Part shown: positions 22,020 to 33,255 of the stretch, piece by piece
Position numbering within the stretch: position 1 is the stretch's first letter
How the letters are laid out: every line of letters begins with the position of its first letter
Assembly (NCBI GenBank): GCA_039619475.1
Contig: CM077115.1
Location: 220,209,291-220,273,290, forward strand
Direction: 5' to 3'
DNA: 64,000 nucleotides
Source of the DNA: Icerya purchasi
Taxonomy: Eukaryota > Arthropoda > Insecta > Hemiptera > Monophlebidae
Made by a program: the position numbers and the translations under genes
The notes under the pieces: generated by a model
What the model was told of the DNA's origin: nothing
Databases searched by the model: none
Seen by the model: the letters and a program-made list of their open reading frames with translations, nothing else

Positions 22020-22640
22020 AAGGGAAAATATGGGAAATTCGAAAAGTCAACAAGAACAGTCCGTCGGTTCGGATCTCTGTCATAAAGTAGCACTTCTTAT
22101 CAGCCGAACAAAAAGCAACATGTTCGGAAATATCGCGGACGCGGATTGCTTACTCGTTCGGAAAATGAAGATGAAACCTTCCTTGATCGCATCATAGCAA
22201 TTGATGAAACCTAGATACATGACACCGGGCCCGAAATGAAGTATCAAATCGTTCGTCGCCAACGGTCGGAAATGAATGCGGTAAACGGGGCGTAATCGCT
22301 ACAGATCGAGTTCCTATGGGCACTAGCGTCACTCTGGAGCATACTACAAAAATTTTCTTCAAACTGTCTTTCGCCCAAAAATCCATAAACTGCGTCCAGT
22401 AATGTTGCAAAGTGGTATGTTGATTCTGCACGATAATGCACGCCCGCGCATCAATGAACCGATCTGCGAAACTTTTCAAAAAATACGGCTGGGAACAGCT
22501 CCGCTCCCGGCATATAGTCCTGATCTTAGCCCGCCTTACTTCGATCTTTTTCCCAAGCTGAAGGAACCCTTGGGGAGACGCGTTTTCCGTTACTGGAAGA
22601 GCTCCGAAGAGAAGTGACTCCTCAACAGATTCGGATGGTC
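22020..22640 (+). pseudogene. Dead mariner-like transposase
   Basis: Pieces in several frames match mariner transposases: IIAIDET (first catalytic Asp region), then after frameshifts LILHDNARPRI (second Asp) and PAYSPDLSPPYFDLFPKLKE (the region of the third Asp). The third catalytic Asp appears replaced (PPYF where SDYH-type is usual). A stop follows IDET. It is an inactive relic; the terminal repeats were not located. Confidence 0.75.
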
Positions 22641-23075
22641 AATAAGAATGGGACGCTGAACGGAATCCAAACACTTCCGCATCGCTGTCAGGCATGCATT
22701 GATAACGGAAGGAATTATAATGAAGATTTGTAATCGTTTGTCACTAATATTACTAGATATTATTCCTGCTGACACATATATTTCATTGTCTAAATTAGAA
22801 ACAGCCGGTAGAGCATTCTTGCCGCTGGCCGTTTCGACGTTTCGAATAGGATAGAACCAATAATCTGGCTGTCAACTGAAGGAACGGGAATCCATGTTGA
22901 AGAATTATCAAACGGGTGACGGAGACAACCCTTCCCACCGGGGTCGATGAGGATCTTTTTGTGTGCGCAGCCCAACAATCGCAGACATGGATAAAAATAC
23001 TTTTCTTTTTATGCTGGTCACACCTTTAAATATATATAATATATTATAATCAGGTATAACGGCTAACAAGACATG

Positions 23076-23338
23076 AGAGCCTTCCTTTCATTTAAGGTAT
23101 CCTGTATAATTTTTCGTCTACACATTTATTTCCCTTCGGACTACTAATTGCACGAGTTCTAGTACCGATCTTTTTTTGACTCCCTTGCTATTTCTCCATA
23201 GTAGTTCTGGCCGTTTCCACCTTCTCCGAATAACTTTCTTAGTGTTCTCATTTTGTCCTACGTTCTTCCTTCTTGATGGGTAATCGTCCGCAGCTGACAA
23301 GCCCAATAAAAAAGTAAAAAAAAAAAAAAAAAAAAAAA
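23076..23338 (+). mobile_element. LINE 3' end fragment with poly(A)
   Basis: Pyrimidine-rich plus-strand sequence ends in GCTGACAAGCCCAATAAAA followed by a long A-run (23314-23338). The GACAAGCCC tag is the same as in the I-like elements at 59,080 and 37,020. The body does not closely match those two, so it is a related but distinct subfamily, severely 5'-truncated. Confidence 0.6.
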
Positions 23339-23529
23339 TTAGAAACAGTTACTTCAGTGATGTTATTAAATCACACGCGAACTATAAACAATATATAAAA
23401 CACGGGCTGACCGAAATATGATTTGCGCTTACTTCTCAAATTAAGAAACAGAAAACAGCATAATAACGAGCGAATCGCGCACATCAACAACTGATTTATA
23501 CCATTTACAGTCAAACTGGGGGGTATAAC

Positions 23530-26130
23530 ACTAACGTGACCATTCACTTTTTTGACTCAAAACGGGACACCGTTTTTTATTTTTTTTACGTCAATTAGTA
23601 AGTTCTCAATGGAAAAAACACATTTCTATAATAAGTTTTATTTTATTTATCAAAATAGTATTTATTACAAATTTAAAAAGTTACGAAACATAAATATGTT
23701 CAGTTATTTTTATATTTGCCAGAGGAACAAATTTGTTTTTAAAAAGATAGTGATGATTTTAAGTAAGAATAGAATTCGTGGCGCGTTTTTTTAAGTATTT
23801 TCCTTAATCATCAACATCGCCGTAAGGACCGGAAAACTGGGTTTTTTCAGACGTCCACAATTTGTTCATTAAAGAAAAGACTCTTTCTACTGGTGCATTT
23901 TTTTTCATGTTTAAGATTGTTGGTTTGGAAGTGTTCGAATATACTTCAACTCAATAGGAATTCTTGTCGAAACGTTTAGATTGTTCCACTCAGTTACTTT
24001 TTGCGTCGCGGTGTAGTTGGAAATTAATGAAAATTCGTCAAAAACTTCTTTATCTTCATTATTACAATCAATATGGATCCCTCTTCAATCGATACATTCA
24101 ATGCTTTTTGAGCGTCTTTCCATACAGGTACTTTTTTCATATCTGGCCAATAAAATACCTCCAATTCTTTAGTAAAAAACCATACTGTTCCAAATATTCA
24201 AGACACTTGTTTTATAAAATTCTGTAGCCGTACTTTTCACAAATTCTTCGTGAACATCAGTGCCACTATTTTTCAATTTCACCATTAAACTTCTTCTTCT
24301 TCTTCTTCGTGCAACCCGATTCGAGTATAGCTTAACCACTTTTTATGGATTCAACCATATGACGAAATGCGTCTCGATTTCTTGCAATCTGGAACAATTC
24401 TTCTACTTTTGTAACTCCAGTCCATTGCTTAATATTTTGGAGTCAAGAAATCCTTCTTCTTCCTCGTCCCCTTTTCCCCTCTACCGCTCCGGTCATAATT
24501 CTGTGCAGAAGGTGATATGTTGATCCTCTTATGAAATGTCCAAAGATTTTTTGATTATGTCCATTAATATCAGATTCGTCTTCATCAATTGTAATACTTC
24601 CGCATCTTTCATTTTTCTAGTCCATGGTGTATCTTCCAGACTACCGGACTGTAAATGGAAGAAACTGATTAGTCTGTTTCTGAGCCAAATTGTCTTTCAG
24701 TTGGTTAATTCCTTTTTTGCAGCTTCAATTGTCGATAAACTCTGACCTTCAACTTTCAATACAGCTTGATGAAAACTTGCTGACTGATCGTGTAAAAAAG
24801 TAAAGCCACAATTCTGACGTAGGGTCTTCAAAAAAGTTTTTTTTTTTTTTTTAAATATTTGAGGACATTTTTCAGTGCTCAAAAAGTAGTATGAGTCCGG
24901 TACATTTTTAAAACCCTTTCCCCATGGCAGGCTTTAAGCCACCTGGTTTTGCTTTAGCCCAGCCTTTTTGTAATATTCTGTTCCAGTTTCGGCGACACAA
25001 AATTCTTTTAGAGCTTCAACTGGAACCGTGTAAATATAAAGAAATGAATACATCGTTACAATAATGCATTCGTAATCTACGGGTAGGCCATCTGCAGCAG
25101 ATTTTATTGCGTTATGAATTATGTGGGCTCCGCATTCGATACCTATTAATGGTTTTTCCAAAGATGATTGTAATTTTACTAACACATTATTAGTTTCTCG
25201 CTTAGCTGAGTCTCCAAAAATTGACGTTGGCACTGTTCCCACAACATGCTACGGCTTTCGCAGTCAAACTATTGTCTCTCAACACTTGGACTAAATAATT
25301 AACACAATGATATCACAAGTTTCACCTTGTGCGCACCTGCGTAAGGTTGAAAAAAGCGCACCAGAATAGGATATATTTTCAGTTGTTACGGTGGTTTGAA
25401 GAGTCGTTAAAATTTGGATTTACGAAGATCACCTTTTAATTCTTTGATCGCTGTAAAAAAATTACTGCAATAACTTCTGTTTTCGTACGCGCGCATCTAA
25501 ATTTCTGATCGAAACATGGTTGGGTTAATTTCGACGCGTAATCGTTGGAGTGAAAACTGTGCTTTTCTTGTATCGTGTGATAAGCCCAGACACCTTCTGC
25601 CGCGGCGATATCTAAATCCTTTGAAGTTGGTGCGTCCAATTTCTTGAAAAAGTTTAACAATGTGGAATTCGACATTCGGCATTTTAATGCTTTCCAGACT
25701 TTAAACGCTGTTCAGTATTACCGGCACCGTTATCAGAAACACTGAATTCTGTGCGACACTTGTCGCATTTGACATCCGAGGGAGTATTTGTTTGCTTAAT
25801 AAACGGCTGTATTTCGCTTGTACATATAAGTTAACATTGAACGTACACTTCCGTGTCGGCAAAGTTAGATAAAATTCCAAAACGCGAAAAACTTTAAGTC
25901 AATTTACGAATATTACGCGAGTATTAAACAACTGCATAACAAATCGCGGCAAGTGCACCTGCCTATCAGCTAATGAATAAATCAAGTGATGCAATCATCA
26001 CGTGTCACTGCAAGCAAAGCCCGGACCCGCCCGAAACCGCTAATTTTTACGCAATTTGGGAAAACGGGACAATTTTGCGTCCCGAAGTTTTTTCGGGAAC
26101 ATCGGGACGGAGAAGCAAACAAAGGGACGG
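23530..26130 (-). mobile_element. Decayed hAT-type DNA transposon (span)
   Basis: The transposase remains (23804-25815) are bracketed by subterminal GC-rich words of the form CGGGACA/GTCCCG: 23568-23580 on the left and several between 26040 and 26130 on the right, partly in inverted orientation. Exact termini and target duplication could not be fixed by eye. Confidence 0.5.
23804..25815 (-). pseudogene. hAT-family transposase pseudogene
   Basis: From the N-terminus on the minus strand: a zinc-finger-like KCDKCRTEFSV...KSGKH (about 25780-25700), AEGVWAYHTIQEKHSFHSND, an interrupted core, then ECGAHIIHNAIKSAADGLPV and EALKEFC (25242-24950). Next comes a HDQSASFHQAVLKVEGQ region (about 24780). 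The C-terminal dimerisation signature PVERVFSLMNKLWTSE lies at about 23900-23850, with a stop at 23804. At least four frame breaks separate the pieces, and a TTC repeat with unrelated DNA sits in the middle. The order matches hAT transposases with an N-terminal zinc finger. Not functional. Confidence 0.75.
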
Positions 26131-26301
26131 TCCATAACGCGTGTTCTAGGTTACAATATATATATATATATATACATATATATCATCAAATGACTTATGA
26201 AATATTCAGAGATTTGTGATCTGAGGCAAAAAAAAAAAAAAAAAAAAAAAGATTAAAATAGAAAATATAAAAAAATAATATCATGAAATTTAAATATTTA
26301 C

Positions 26302-26528
26302 CTGATCGCAGATTATTTTTAAATCTAGTCCTTCAATTAATCTACTCCGGACAAAGTCAATCATTTCTTGATTTCGGGATTCCTTTTCATCAGTATACAC
26401 CAGGCCGTCACAAAATAAAACCAGAAACTCAATTTTTGATGTTAGCTTACACGTGAACGTATCCGGTAGTGCTATCATTTTTTGTTCTGTATTTGGCAGT
26501 TCTTTATTTGATTTATAGGCATGGTCAC
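26302..26528 (-). CDS. PPM1G: PPM1G-like PP2C phosphatase, downstream exon
   Basis: A 227-nt exon with a TTTATTTAG acceptor before 26528 and a CAG/GTAAAT donor after 26302. It encodes GDHAYKSNKELPNTEQKMIA, LPDTF, FLVLFCDGL and MIDFVRSRL. These match the part of PPM1G-type Mn/Mg-dependent Ser/Thr phosphatases that follows the NLSRxxGD box, including the metal-binding CDG. The usual Trp after CDG (GIW) is replaced (GLV) and a short Glu/Lys-rich insertion follows, so this copy is diverged. It joins the exon at 42676-42907 in phase (G/GT split codon). Later exons toward lower coordinates were not found. It could be a diverged paralogue or an early pseudogene. Confidence 0.8.
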
Positions 26529-26639
26529 CTAAATAAATCAAGATATCTTGAGTAATTTCTAATGAAAAAATTAACGTTTCAGTACTGTGGATAAGAACTA
26601 ATTTATCTATAATCTTTTAGTTGTTTATATTAAAAAAAA

Positions 26640-27747
26640 AAAAAAGAATGGCTTAAAGTGGCTATTTTCGTTGTTATCTATGTCTCTTTTGCTTCTTTCG
26701 TTTTGTTTTCTTTTATTAAACACGATACTTTGAGCCCTTGCTCTTCCTCTTTGAGGAGGAAATTAATATGGGTCGGTATATTTTCTTTTAGATTTTGATA
26801 TATACAAGGGGGGGGGGGGCTAACTGGTTCTTCCCGTGCTCTGTTATTACCTCCTAGAAAGGCTAATTGATCTTTTACGAATTTTTGTTGGCAGAATTGA
26901 TTTTCTTTGTTAACACGATAGCCATACTTAGATATCGGTAGGTTCTCATAACCAGTTATTTGATCGTATATATTTTGAATCGACAAAGATGGGGAGTCCT
27001 CCTCATTTTGTAAAAGCGACAAACGGTTTAATAAATTATGTACATTTTATTTCAGACTTTTATATCGTTATTAAAAGTAACTCTGGATGCGTAAGACGTA
27101 TGTCTACCTTGTTGGTATTTCCTTTGAAGTTTCGAAGAAGCTTATATTTCTTAAAGCCATTAATATTTTGATGTCTCTTTGTCGAATCCGTTCGGGACAC
27201 TCCTTCGATATTGCAGAATGACGATTATGACGATTTATAAAATACTTTTCTTCTGCAACTTGTGTTCCGTAATGAGCGTCGGAGGAGCATTGGATACATC
27301 TTTTTTTCGGAACTTTTGCAATTTGTAGAAGAGTACGAGAAACGAAAGCATTGCAGAATTGGTTGTATATAATAAGGTTCAACCTCAAACCTTACCATAT
27401 TTATGTATAAATATTTAGGCATGCTCTTTCCACAGAAAAATAACTGAATAGTTTTCGAAGGTATGTAGCATGTAGCCTACACCTTACCTTCCTGGTATAC
27501 TTTCCTAATTAATCCAACTATTTTGTGTTTTATGTACATACCGCAGTCAATTCCCTCTATAATTTCTTCTATATCGACATCTTTAATGACTACGAATCTC
27601 GTTAAATATAGTAATGGAATATATGCAATGACGCTGAATTCGTTCAGACTATCTTCCAAGACCAATTTATTAGCTACTTCTTTGTGTCTACATTCAACAA
27701 TAACCCTTCTTCTTCCTGTCTTTTTTATCTCTAAGTTCATTTTTTAG
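26640..27747 (-). pseudogene. LINE ORF1 (gag-like) remnant
   Basis: It is read from 27740 on the minus strand: RRRVIVECRHKEVANKL, NEFSVIAYIPLLYLTRFVVI and IDCGMYIKHKIVG. After a frameshift near 27430 come MVRFEVEPYYIQP and KKRCIQCSSDAHYG, then KECPERIRQRDIKILMALRN. The last block is the third zinc-knuckle plus the Ile-Lys-x-Ile-Met-Ala stretch also found in the I-like elements here (PEWIRQKDIKRIMAFENISF). A Lys/Glu-rich tail follows to about 26680. It lies inside the phosphatase intron, on the same strand as that gene. Confidence 0.7.
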
Positions 27748-28219
27748 CATGAATATGCTTTAGCCGTGACCTAACTACTAAAACAACGTCACACGAGTCG
27801 GGGGGGGGGACGTGGGAACCGCTAGAAGACAATAGCTGACTTCTTTCGGCTAAACACCATGAAAGACGAGGAACATTATTTGAATATCGCCCTGGCAGGA
27901 ATCTCTCGGCCTATGGTAATGTTGAAAAGAAGAAAAACTGTTTATTTACGGAAAAAAAGGAAAATGAAATTTATCTGCTGTTTGCACTTTTTTTTACTTT
28001 GGTACTCCTCACGGCGAAGCAATTTTCTAAATCTTGTAAGTAAATGAACAGCATTTTTAACCAGGCCTCATTAGTATTTCTTAGTGATACGGTCGTATCA
28101 GGCTATTTTTGAAAAACGTTGATGTTGCCTCTTACAACTATGGAATTATTCAAATCAATAACGAAATGATCGAACACGTTGCTCTTGACGTATACACGGC
28201 CACAAGGACAAAGCACAAT

Positions 28220-28749
28220 TAGACAGTATACGAGCGAAAGTACATAAAATGAAACACAAGTCCCAGGGTGGGTCTTATAACGCAGTTGTGTACAAATACG
28301 ATAAAAGTCACGATCAACAGCTCGTTTACGTAGCATTGTCGCGAGCCACTTCACTTGACGGTTTGCTGCTCACCAATAAGAACAAAGACCACAAGTTTCA
28401 GCCTTCTCGTGGTAAAGTCAACGTCGACTTACAAACCGAATTCGGAAGGCTGGAAAATCATCGACTGCAAACGATAAGCGACGAATGCCGAGAATTTCTA
28501 GGCCGAGCTGGTCCCGCGGATCTATCGTTACTCACGTTGAATGTTCAGAGTTTGAAGGCACACAAGGAAGATCTGATCACCGACTTTCTGTTGCCCAACA
28601 CCAACATCATGGTGTTAACTAAAACGTGGCTGAACAATGACGAAGAGGTTGGATTGAGGGGATACCGCTGTGTGACTCAGTTTAAACGCGAAAAAGTGCA
28701 AGCCGGGGGAGTCGCCATGTACGAAAAAGAAGACTGTATGTTATTTTAG
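28220..28749 (+). pseudogene. Helentron fragment: helicase C-terminus plus endonuclease N-terminus
   Basis: The frame contains MKHKSQGGSYNAVVY and QLVYVALSRATSLDGL, which are the last motifs of Pif1-type helicases of Helitrons. It continues without break into DLSLLTLNVQSLKAHKEDLI, IMVLTKTWLNNDEEVGLRGY and AGGVAMYEKEDC, the start of an AP-type endonuclease. A Rep-helicase with a C-terminal endonuclease domain is diagnostic of the Helentron/HLE2 group. The domain is cut at about 28750-28830 by a LINE and resumes at about 39490. Upstream helicase motifs were not found. Confidence 0.8.
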
Positions 28750-28891
28750 ACTCCGACATTCTGATGAAGTTCGACAAAAGTATGCTACAACTTGAAAGAA
28801 GCGTTTATTCTTTCATCGCTGATAAACAAAACAAGTGAGAACGTTTTGTGTAATCTGTTTAATTCTTATCTGTAATAACTCAGTCTTTACA

Positions 28892-29538
28892 ATGCCTAAA
28901 GCGAAAACATTAAAAGTATTACAAAATGCAGCGAAGGATTTTAAAAGGCAACACAGCGATTTTAGTTCATCAAGTACGGAGCCTACTGTCAAAAAGGTAA
29001 ATAAAAAATCTTCGTACGTCTCAAAGGAAGATGAATTAGAGGATGAGATCAACCAATGTTCCGCACAAAAGCTTAAGAGAGAGTTCCAAGAAATAAAAAA
29101 ATGCTTTGAGTTTATATCCGAAAAATACAATGACCTCATTCAAATACATAGCTCCCTGGCAAATGAAGTTAAGGCGCTGAGAGAACAAGTTAATATCTTA
29201 ACAGCGGAAACGAAGAAGAAAGATCAAGAAATCGCCGAATTAAAAACGACCGTCAACGAATTGGTTCAATACGGAAGAAGAGAGAATATCGAAGTACACG
29301 GAGTCTCCGAAAGGCCAGAAGGAAACGTAGAGGAGATAATCATTAAGACGGCCCATAAATTAAATATGTAAATGAAAATTTGACGACATATAAAAAATTA
29401 TTGTGGCAAACTAAAAATAAAGCCAGAGCTCTCAACTATAGATTTGTATGGACCAGGCGAGGAAAGATCTTTGCTAGAAAAATTGAACAGGATCGTATTC
29501 TACATATTCGAAAAAAATATGTGAATAAACTGTTATAA
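28892..29538 (+). pseudogene. CR1/L2-like LINE ORF1 (coiled coil)
   Basis: It starts at MPKAKTLKVLQ. Residues 60-140 form a coiled coil (LKREFQEIKKCFEFISEKYN ... REQVNILTAETKKKDQEIAE), then ELVQYGRRENIEVHGVSERP, a signature of LINE ORF1 proteins. A frameshift near 29365 is followed by NENLTTYKKLLWQTKNKARA, LNYRFVWTRRGKIFARK and IRKKYVNKL to a stop at 29536-29538. The C-terminal part resembles the domain shared by these ORF1 proteins and the baculovirus FP family. It is the ORF1 of the LINE whose ORF2 is at 30586-39122. Confidence 0.7.
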
Positions 29539-30585
29539 GTGTAGTAAATAGCGCGAACTTACGATTTTACATACATTTCTGCCGTTAATATTGATTAGTT
29601 ACTAATTTTTGGTATGTGTGTGTTTTCGTTTGCGTGAGTTACGCAGGCGGTAGGGCGGTGAAAAGGAACGGGGTAATGTTCGTATTAAGGAAGGAAACGT
29701 GTATGTCAGTGCTAAATGAAACAGTGTTTACTGTGAGGATGCCATGGATAGGAGTCTACTTGACGGGGTAGTATAGGTTTGAGAAAAGGGGTAAGGAACC
29801 GGTTATGTAAGCTCCAGGTAGGCAGTAGTGTTACAAGGAAAGGTAAAAAGGGAGGGAATGTAGAAGTTGCGTTAAGTGATAACAAGAACTCGATAGTATT
29901 TTGCAAGATGTCAGACAGTTCGTGCCTGTGTAGGCTTATATTGCAAGTGCACGAGAATAGTCAGTTCGGTATGAAGATGTATGAGAGGGGCACATGGTAC
30001 TGCTATGATGTGCCTGCAATACCGTTTGCATAAATTAGTTATAATGGCGTTAGCGATTAGAGAATGTGAAACGGTGGTGTGAGGAAATTTATGAGTGACG
30101 ATATATTTACATTTTTTTTTATTTATTTTTTCTTCCTTATTTTCTTTTCTTTCGCTAGGTCATATTATTTGGTTTCAGTTGTGACGCGCGACGGCGTAAT
30201 ATTTAGATGTGTAAGGTATGGGTATGTGTGTATTCAGATTTATATGTGTGGATATACGTGTTTCATGGCAGCTAGTCTATGTGTGCGATTAAATACTTAT
30301 TATAACCAATTTATTAACATCTTGATAAGTGTGACGTTTTTGAAAGATATATATGTAAATTTGCGTCATAGATAAATCCTGGTTTCTCAATACCTTATTA
30401 ATGTCTTGTCCTAAAAACTGAAATTTAAATCGAATAGGGAAATATTTACACATCCAAATGACATCTTTATTGCAGTTCTGTCACAAAATAGTATGTAATG
30501 AATACGTAAATATTAAAAAGTGGAATTCGAATATAATAAGTAATTTTAATGGGAAAGGAGAAATCAATAAGAATATTACTAATAT
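29539..30585. other. Region between LINE ORF1 and ORF2
   Basis: About 1 kb without a recognised domain. It contains an 84-codon open frame (29779-30033) of unremarkable composition and G-rich text around 29640-29900. It may be inter-ORF sequence of the LINE or a separate small insertion. Confidence 0.4.
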
Positions 30586-32156
30586 AATGCATTTGAATAT
30601 CAGAAGCATTAGGTGTAATTGGGATGAATTGTTAATACAAATTCATAGGCAAGAAGTCAATGTAATTGTACCTGAAATAAATATAAAAGGGTATGAGACT
30701 GAATATTTCAACATAGAGTGATATGAGAAATGCGTAATTGAGAAACCATCAAACCGTAATGGTGGAATTATGATTTTAGTGACAAAGGATTTCAGTTTTA
30801 AAGTGGTATCTGCAGGTAACTCGGCTGCTGACAGCATTACTGTTGAAATAACCGTAAGGAAGAATCAAAAAATTCATTTAATAGCAATTTATAGATCACC
30901 GAGCAACAACGTTGATCACTTTCTACAGGAATTCGATGAAAATCTGAAGAGTCTAGATCAGAATACAAAATTTATTATTTGCGGTGATTTCAATATTAAC
31001 ACTGACTGAAGAAGTAAAATAAATGATCAGTTTCTGAATATTTTGACAAGGCACGGAGGTATTCGATTAATTAAAGGAGCAACTAGTCTTGCATAGATAA
31101 TATCTTTATCAAATATTCATCAGATAAAGTAATGGCAGGTATTATAAAGACAAAAATTTCAGACCATTATATAGTTAGTGGCGCACTTTGCTTAGACAGG
31201 GACGAAGACACGACGAACGTTAATTCACGTGAAATTTGTTTGAATGAAAACTTGTTAAAAGATAAAATAAATACTTATAACTGGCAGGATTTGCTAGAGA
31301 AGAGAGGAGTTGAAGAAATAGTAACTAATCTAAAAGTAATATTTAATAAACTTTATGACAATTGCAAATTTACTAGACAGACAAAGAGGGAAAAGAGATA
31401 CAATCCTATTGCAGCTTGGATGAACAGAAAAATATTGAACTTCATACATATTAGAGAGCAATACTACAAAAGATGTAAAGGGAATAATACTAATAAGAGA
31501 TATAAAGAACTATATAAGAAATGCAGGAAATAAGACAAGAAAAAGAAAAATATTACCAACAGGAATTACAAAAAGCGAATAATAACATTAAAAAAAAAAC
31601 TGAAAGATAATAGATCAAATAGTGTGTAAAAAAAAAAAAAACTGCAATTATAGGTGAGGTTATATGGGCAAACTTCAATGGGTCCTGAAATGCGGCTAAT
31701 AAATTTCCAAATTACTATGTGGAGGATATAAAAGAACAAAAACTGAAACATAATTGTGGTATTAGCTTTATTAAGACCGACTACATTAATACAACGATTA
31801 CGTCATTTTACATTCCACAAGCTACGAATGATGCGATAGAAACCATAATTAAAAAAATGAAGCCGAATAAAGCTCAAGGGTACGACGGTATCCGAGTGAA
31901 AGATGTAATTTCACACGTAAAAAAGCTTGCTCCATTGTTAACAAAAATAATTAATGAGTCGGTAAAAGAAGGTAAATTCCCTAAGGAATTAAAAATAGGG
32001 ATAATAAGACCAGTATACAAAAGCGGGGATAAAAAACTCTGTGAAAACTATAGACCAATTACATTAATTTCAATTATTGCGAAAGTAGTTGAGCATTATG
32101 TAGGTCATCACCTTAAAATGTACCTGGAAGAGAACAATCTAATGATGTTCAGTTGA
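30586..32156 (+). pseudogene. CR1/L2-like LINE ORF2, part 1 (endonuclease and start of RT)
   Basis: Endonuclease pieces: IMHLNIRSIRCNWDELL, GGIMILVTKDF, IAIYRSPSNNVDHFLQEFDE, FIICGDFNINTD (then a stop) and KISDHYIVSG. The fingers of the reverse transcriptase follow: MKPNKAQGYDGIRVKDV, GIIRPVYKSGDKKLCENYRP, ITLISIIAKVVEHYV and NLMMF. Stops and frameshifts occur after 30715, 31008, 31097 and 31531. Sequence breaks off at about 32156, where an I-like LINE is inserted, and continues at about 37065 with FHNQFGFRKRKST. Confidence 0.8.
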
Positions 32157-32874
32157 ACATAGCGTAAAAAATCCCATTCAGTGTCGAGCCTGCTTCCGTT
32201 TCGGTCACACGGAAAAAATGTGTCGTAGTAAACCTCGTTGCGACAAGTGCGGTGAATCGCATCGAGCTAACGAGTGCCCCGAGCCTCTCTCGCAACCTAT
32301 ATGTCTTAATTGCAGAGGTCAGCATGAAACTAGTAGTCGTCAATGCCCTGTCTGCCAAGAACAGCTCGAGTTAAAAAAAATAATGGCCTTTGAAAACATT
32401 TCCTTCAGCGAAGCCCGCCAGTTTAAAAAAGAGAACCGCTCATCGTCCGCATTTTCTTTTGCCGATATAATAACCCGTAAAGAAAATCCGATTAATTCCC
32501 GTCCTAAATCTCACTTTTTCCATAAAAAATCTCCAACATCAAATCATGAAACTTTTTCTCCAGCTCAATCTCACTTTCCTCCTCTTCCCTCTAATAACCG
32601 TAATTATCCAGACGGACTTTTCTTTTCAAACCATACTTCGGTCAATAAATCTAGTCCCGTTACTAAAAACTCCGAGATGCCAAATAATGCTCCGGCTAAT
32701 CTTAATCTTTCCTTACCTGTATCAGCTCCCGAGGCAGCTGACAGGATGAATTTTATTTTAAACTTCCAAGAAATCTCTCCACAACTGCGCAGTAATCCTG
32801 AATTCCAAAAGTTAGCATATAAATTTTTCCACTTAATCCACTTATGTTCTTCAGTAGAGAATCAAACAAATTAG
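32157..32874 (+). pseudogene. I-like LINE copy 2, ORF1 C-terminal part
   Basis: The open frame begins at the truncation point. Three zinc knuckles are visible: CRACFRFGHTEKMC, CDKCGESHRANEC and CLNCRGQHETSSRQC. Then comes LKKIMAFENISFSEA and a Ser/Pro/Asn-rich tail to a stop at 32872-32874. The N-terminal half is absent because the copy is 5'-truncated. Confidence 0.85.
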
Positions 32875-32982
32875 CGTTTTTTTCTCTCTCTTTTCTTTTC
32901 TTTTCTTTTCTTCTCTTTTTTCTGCCCTTCTCTCTTTCTTCTTTTCTTTCGTATAGAACACTCTCTTAACAAGTCTCCCAAA

Positions 32983-33255
32983 ATGAGTACTCAGAGTTTA
33001 AGAGTCGACTGTTTTAAATTAATCTCCTTCTTATATCTAAACCTTTTTACTTTTACTCAGTGGTTTAAACTTTTAAACGGTCTAGCGCTCTTCCTCGGTA
33101 ACTTAGTTTTACCTATTGCACATTCCTTCATTTTTCCTTCTCATACTTCCTCTGTATGTTCTTTGCCGCACTTGAACTACAGCTGGTTGGCCTTGGTCAA
33201 TTTGAGCTTTAGCCTCATCTGCTATTATGTTTTCTCTTCCAAATATGTGTTCTAA
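32983..33255 (+). other. Inter-ORF open frame of LINE copy 2 (90 codons)
   Basis: A hydrophobic frame ends at TAA 33253-33255, overlapping the ORF2 start (ATG at 33245-33247) by 11 nt. The full copy at 54518-55303 has the same arrangement with a 4-nt ATGA overlap. The T-rich strand makes hydrophobic peptides likely by chance, so coding is uncertain. Confidence 0.35.
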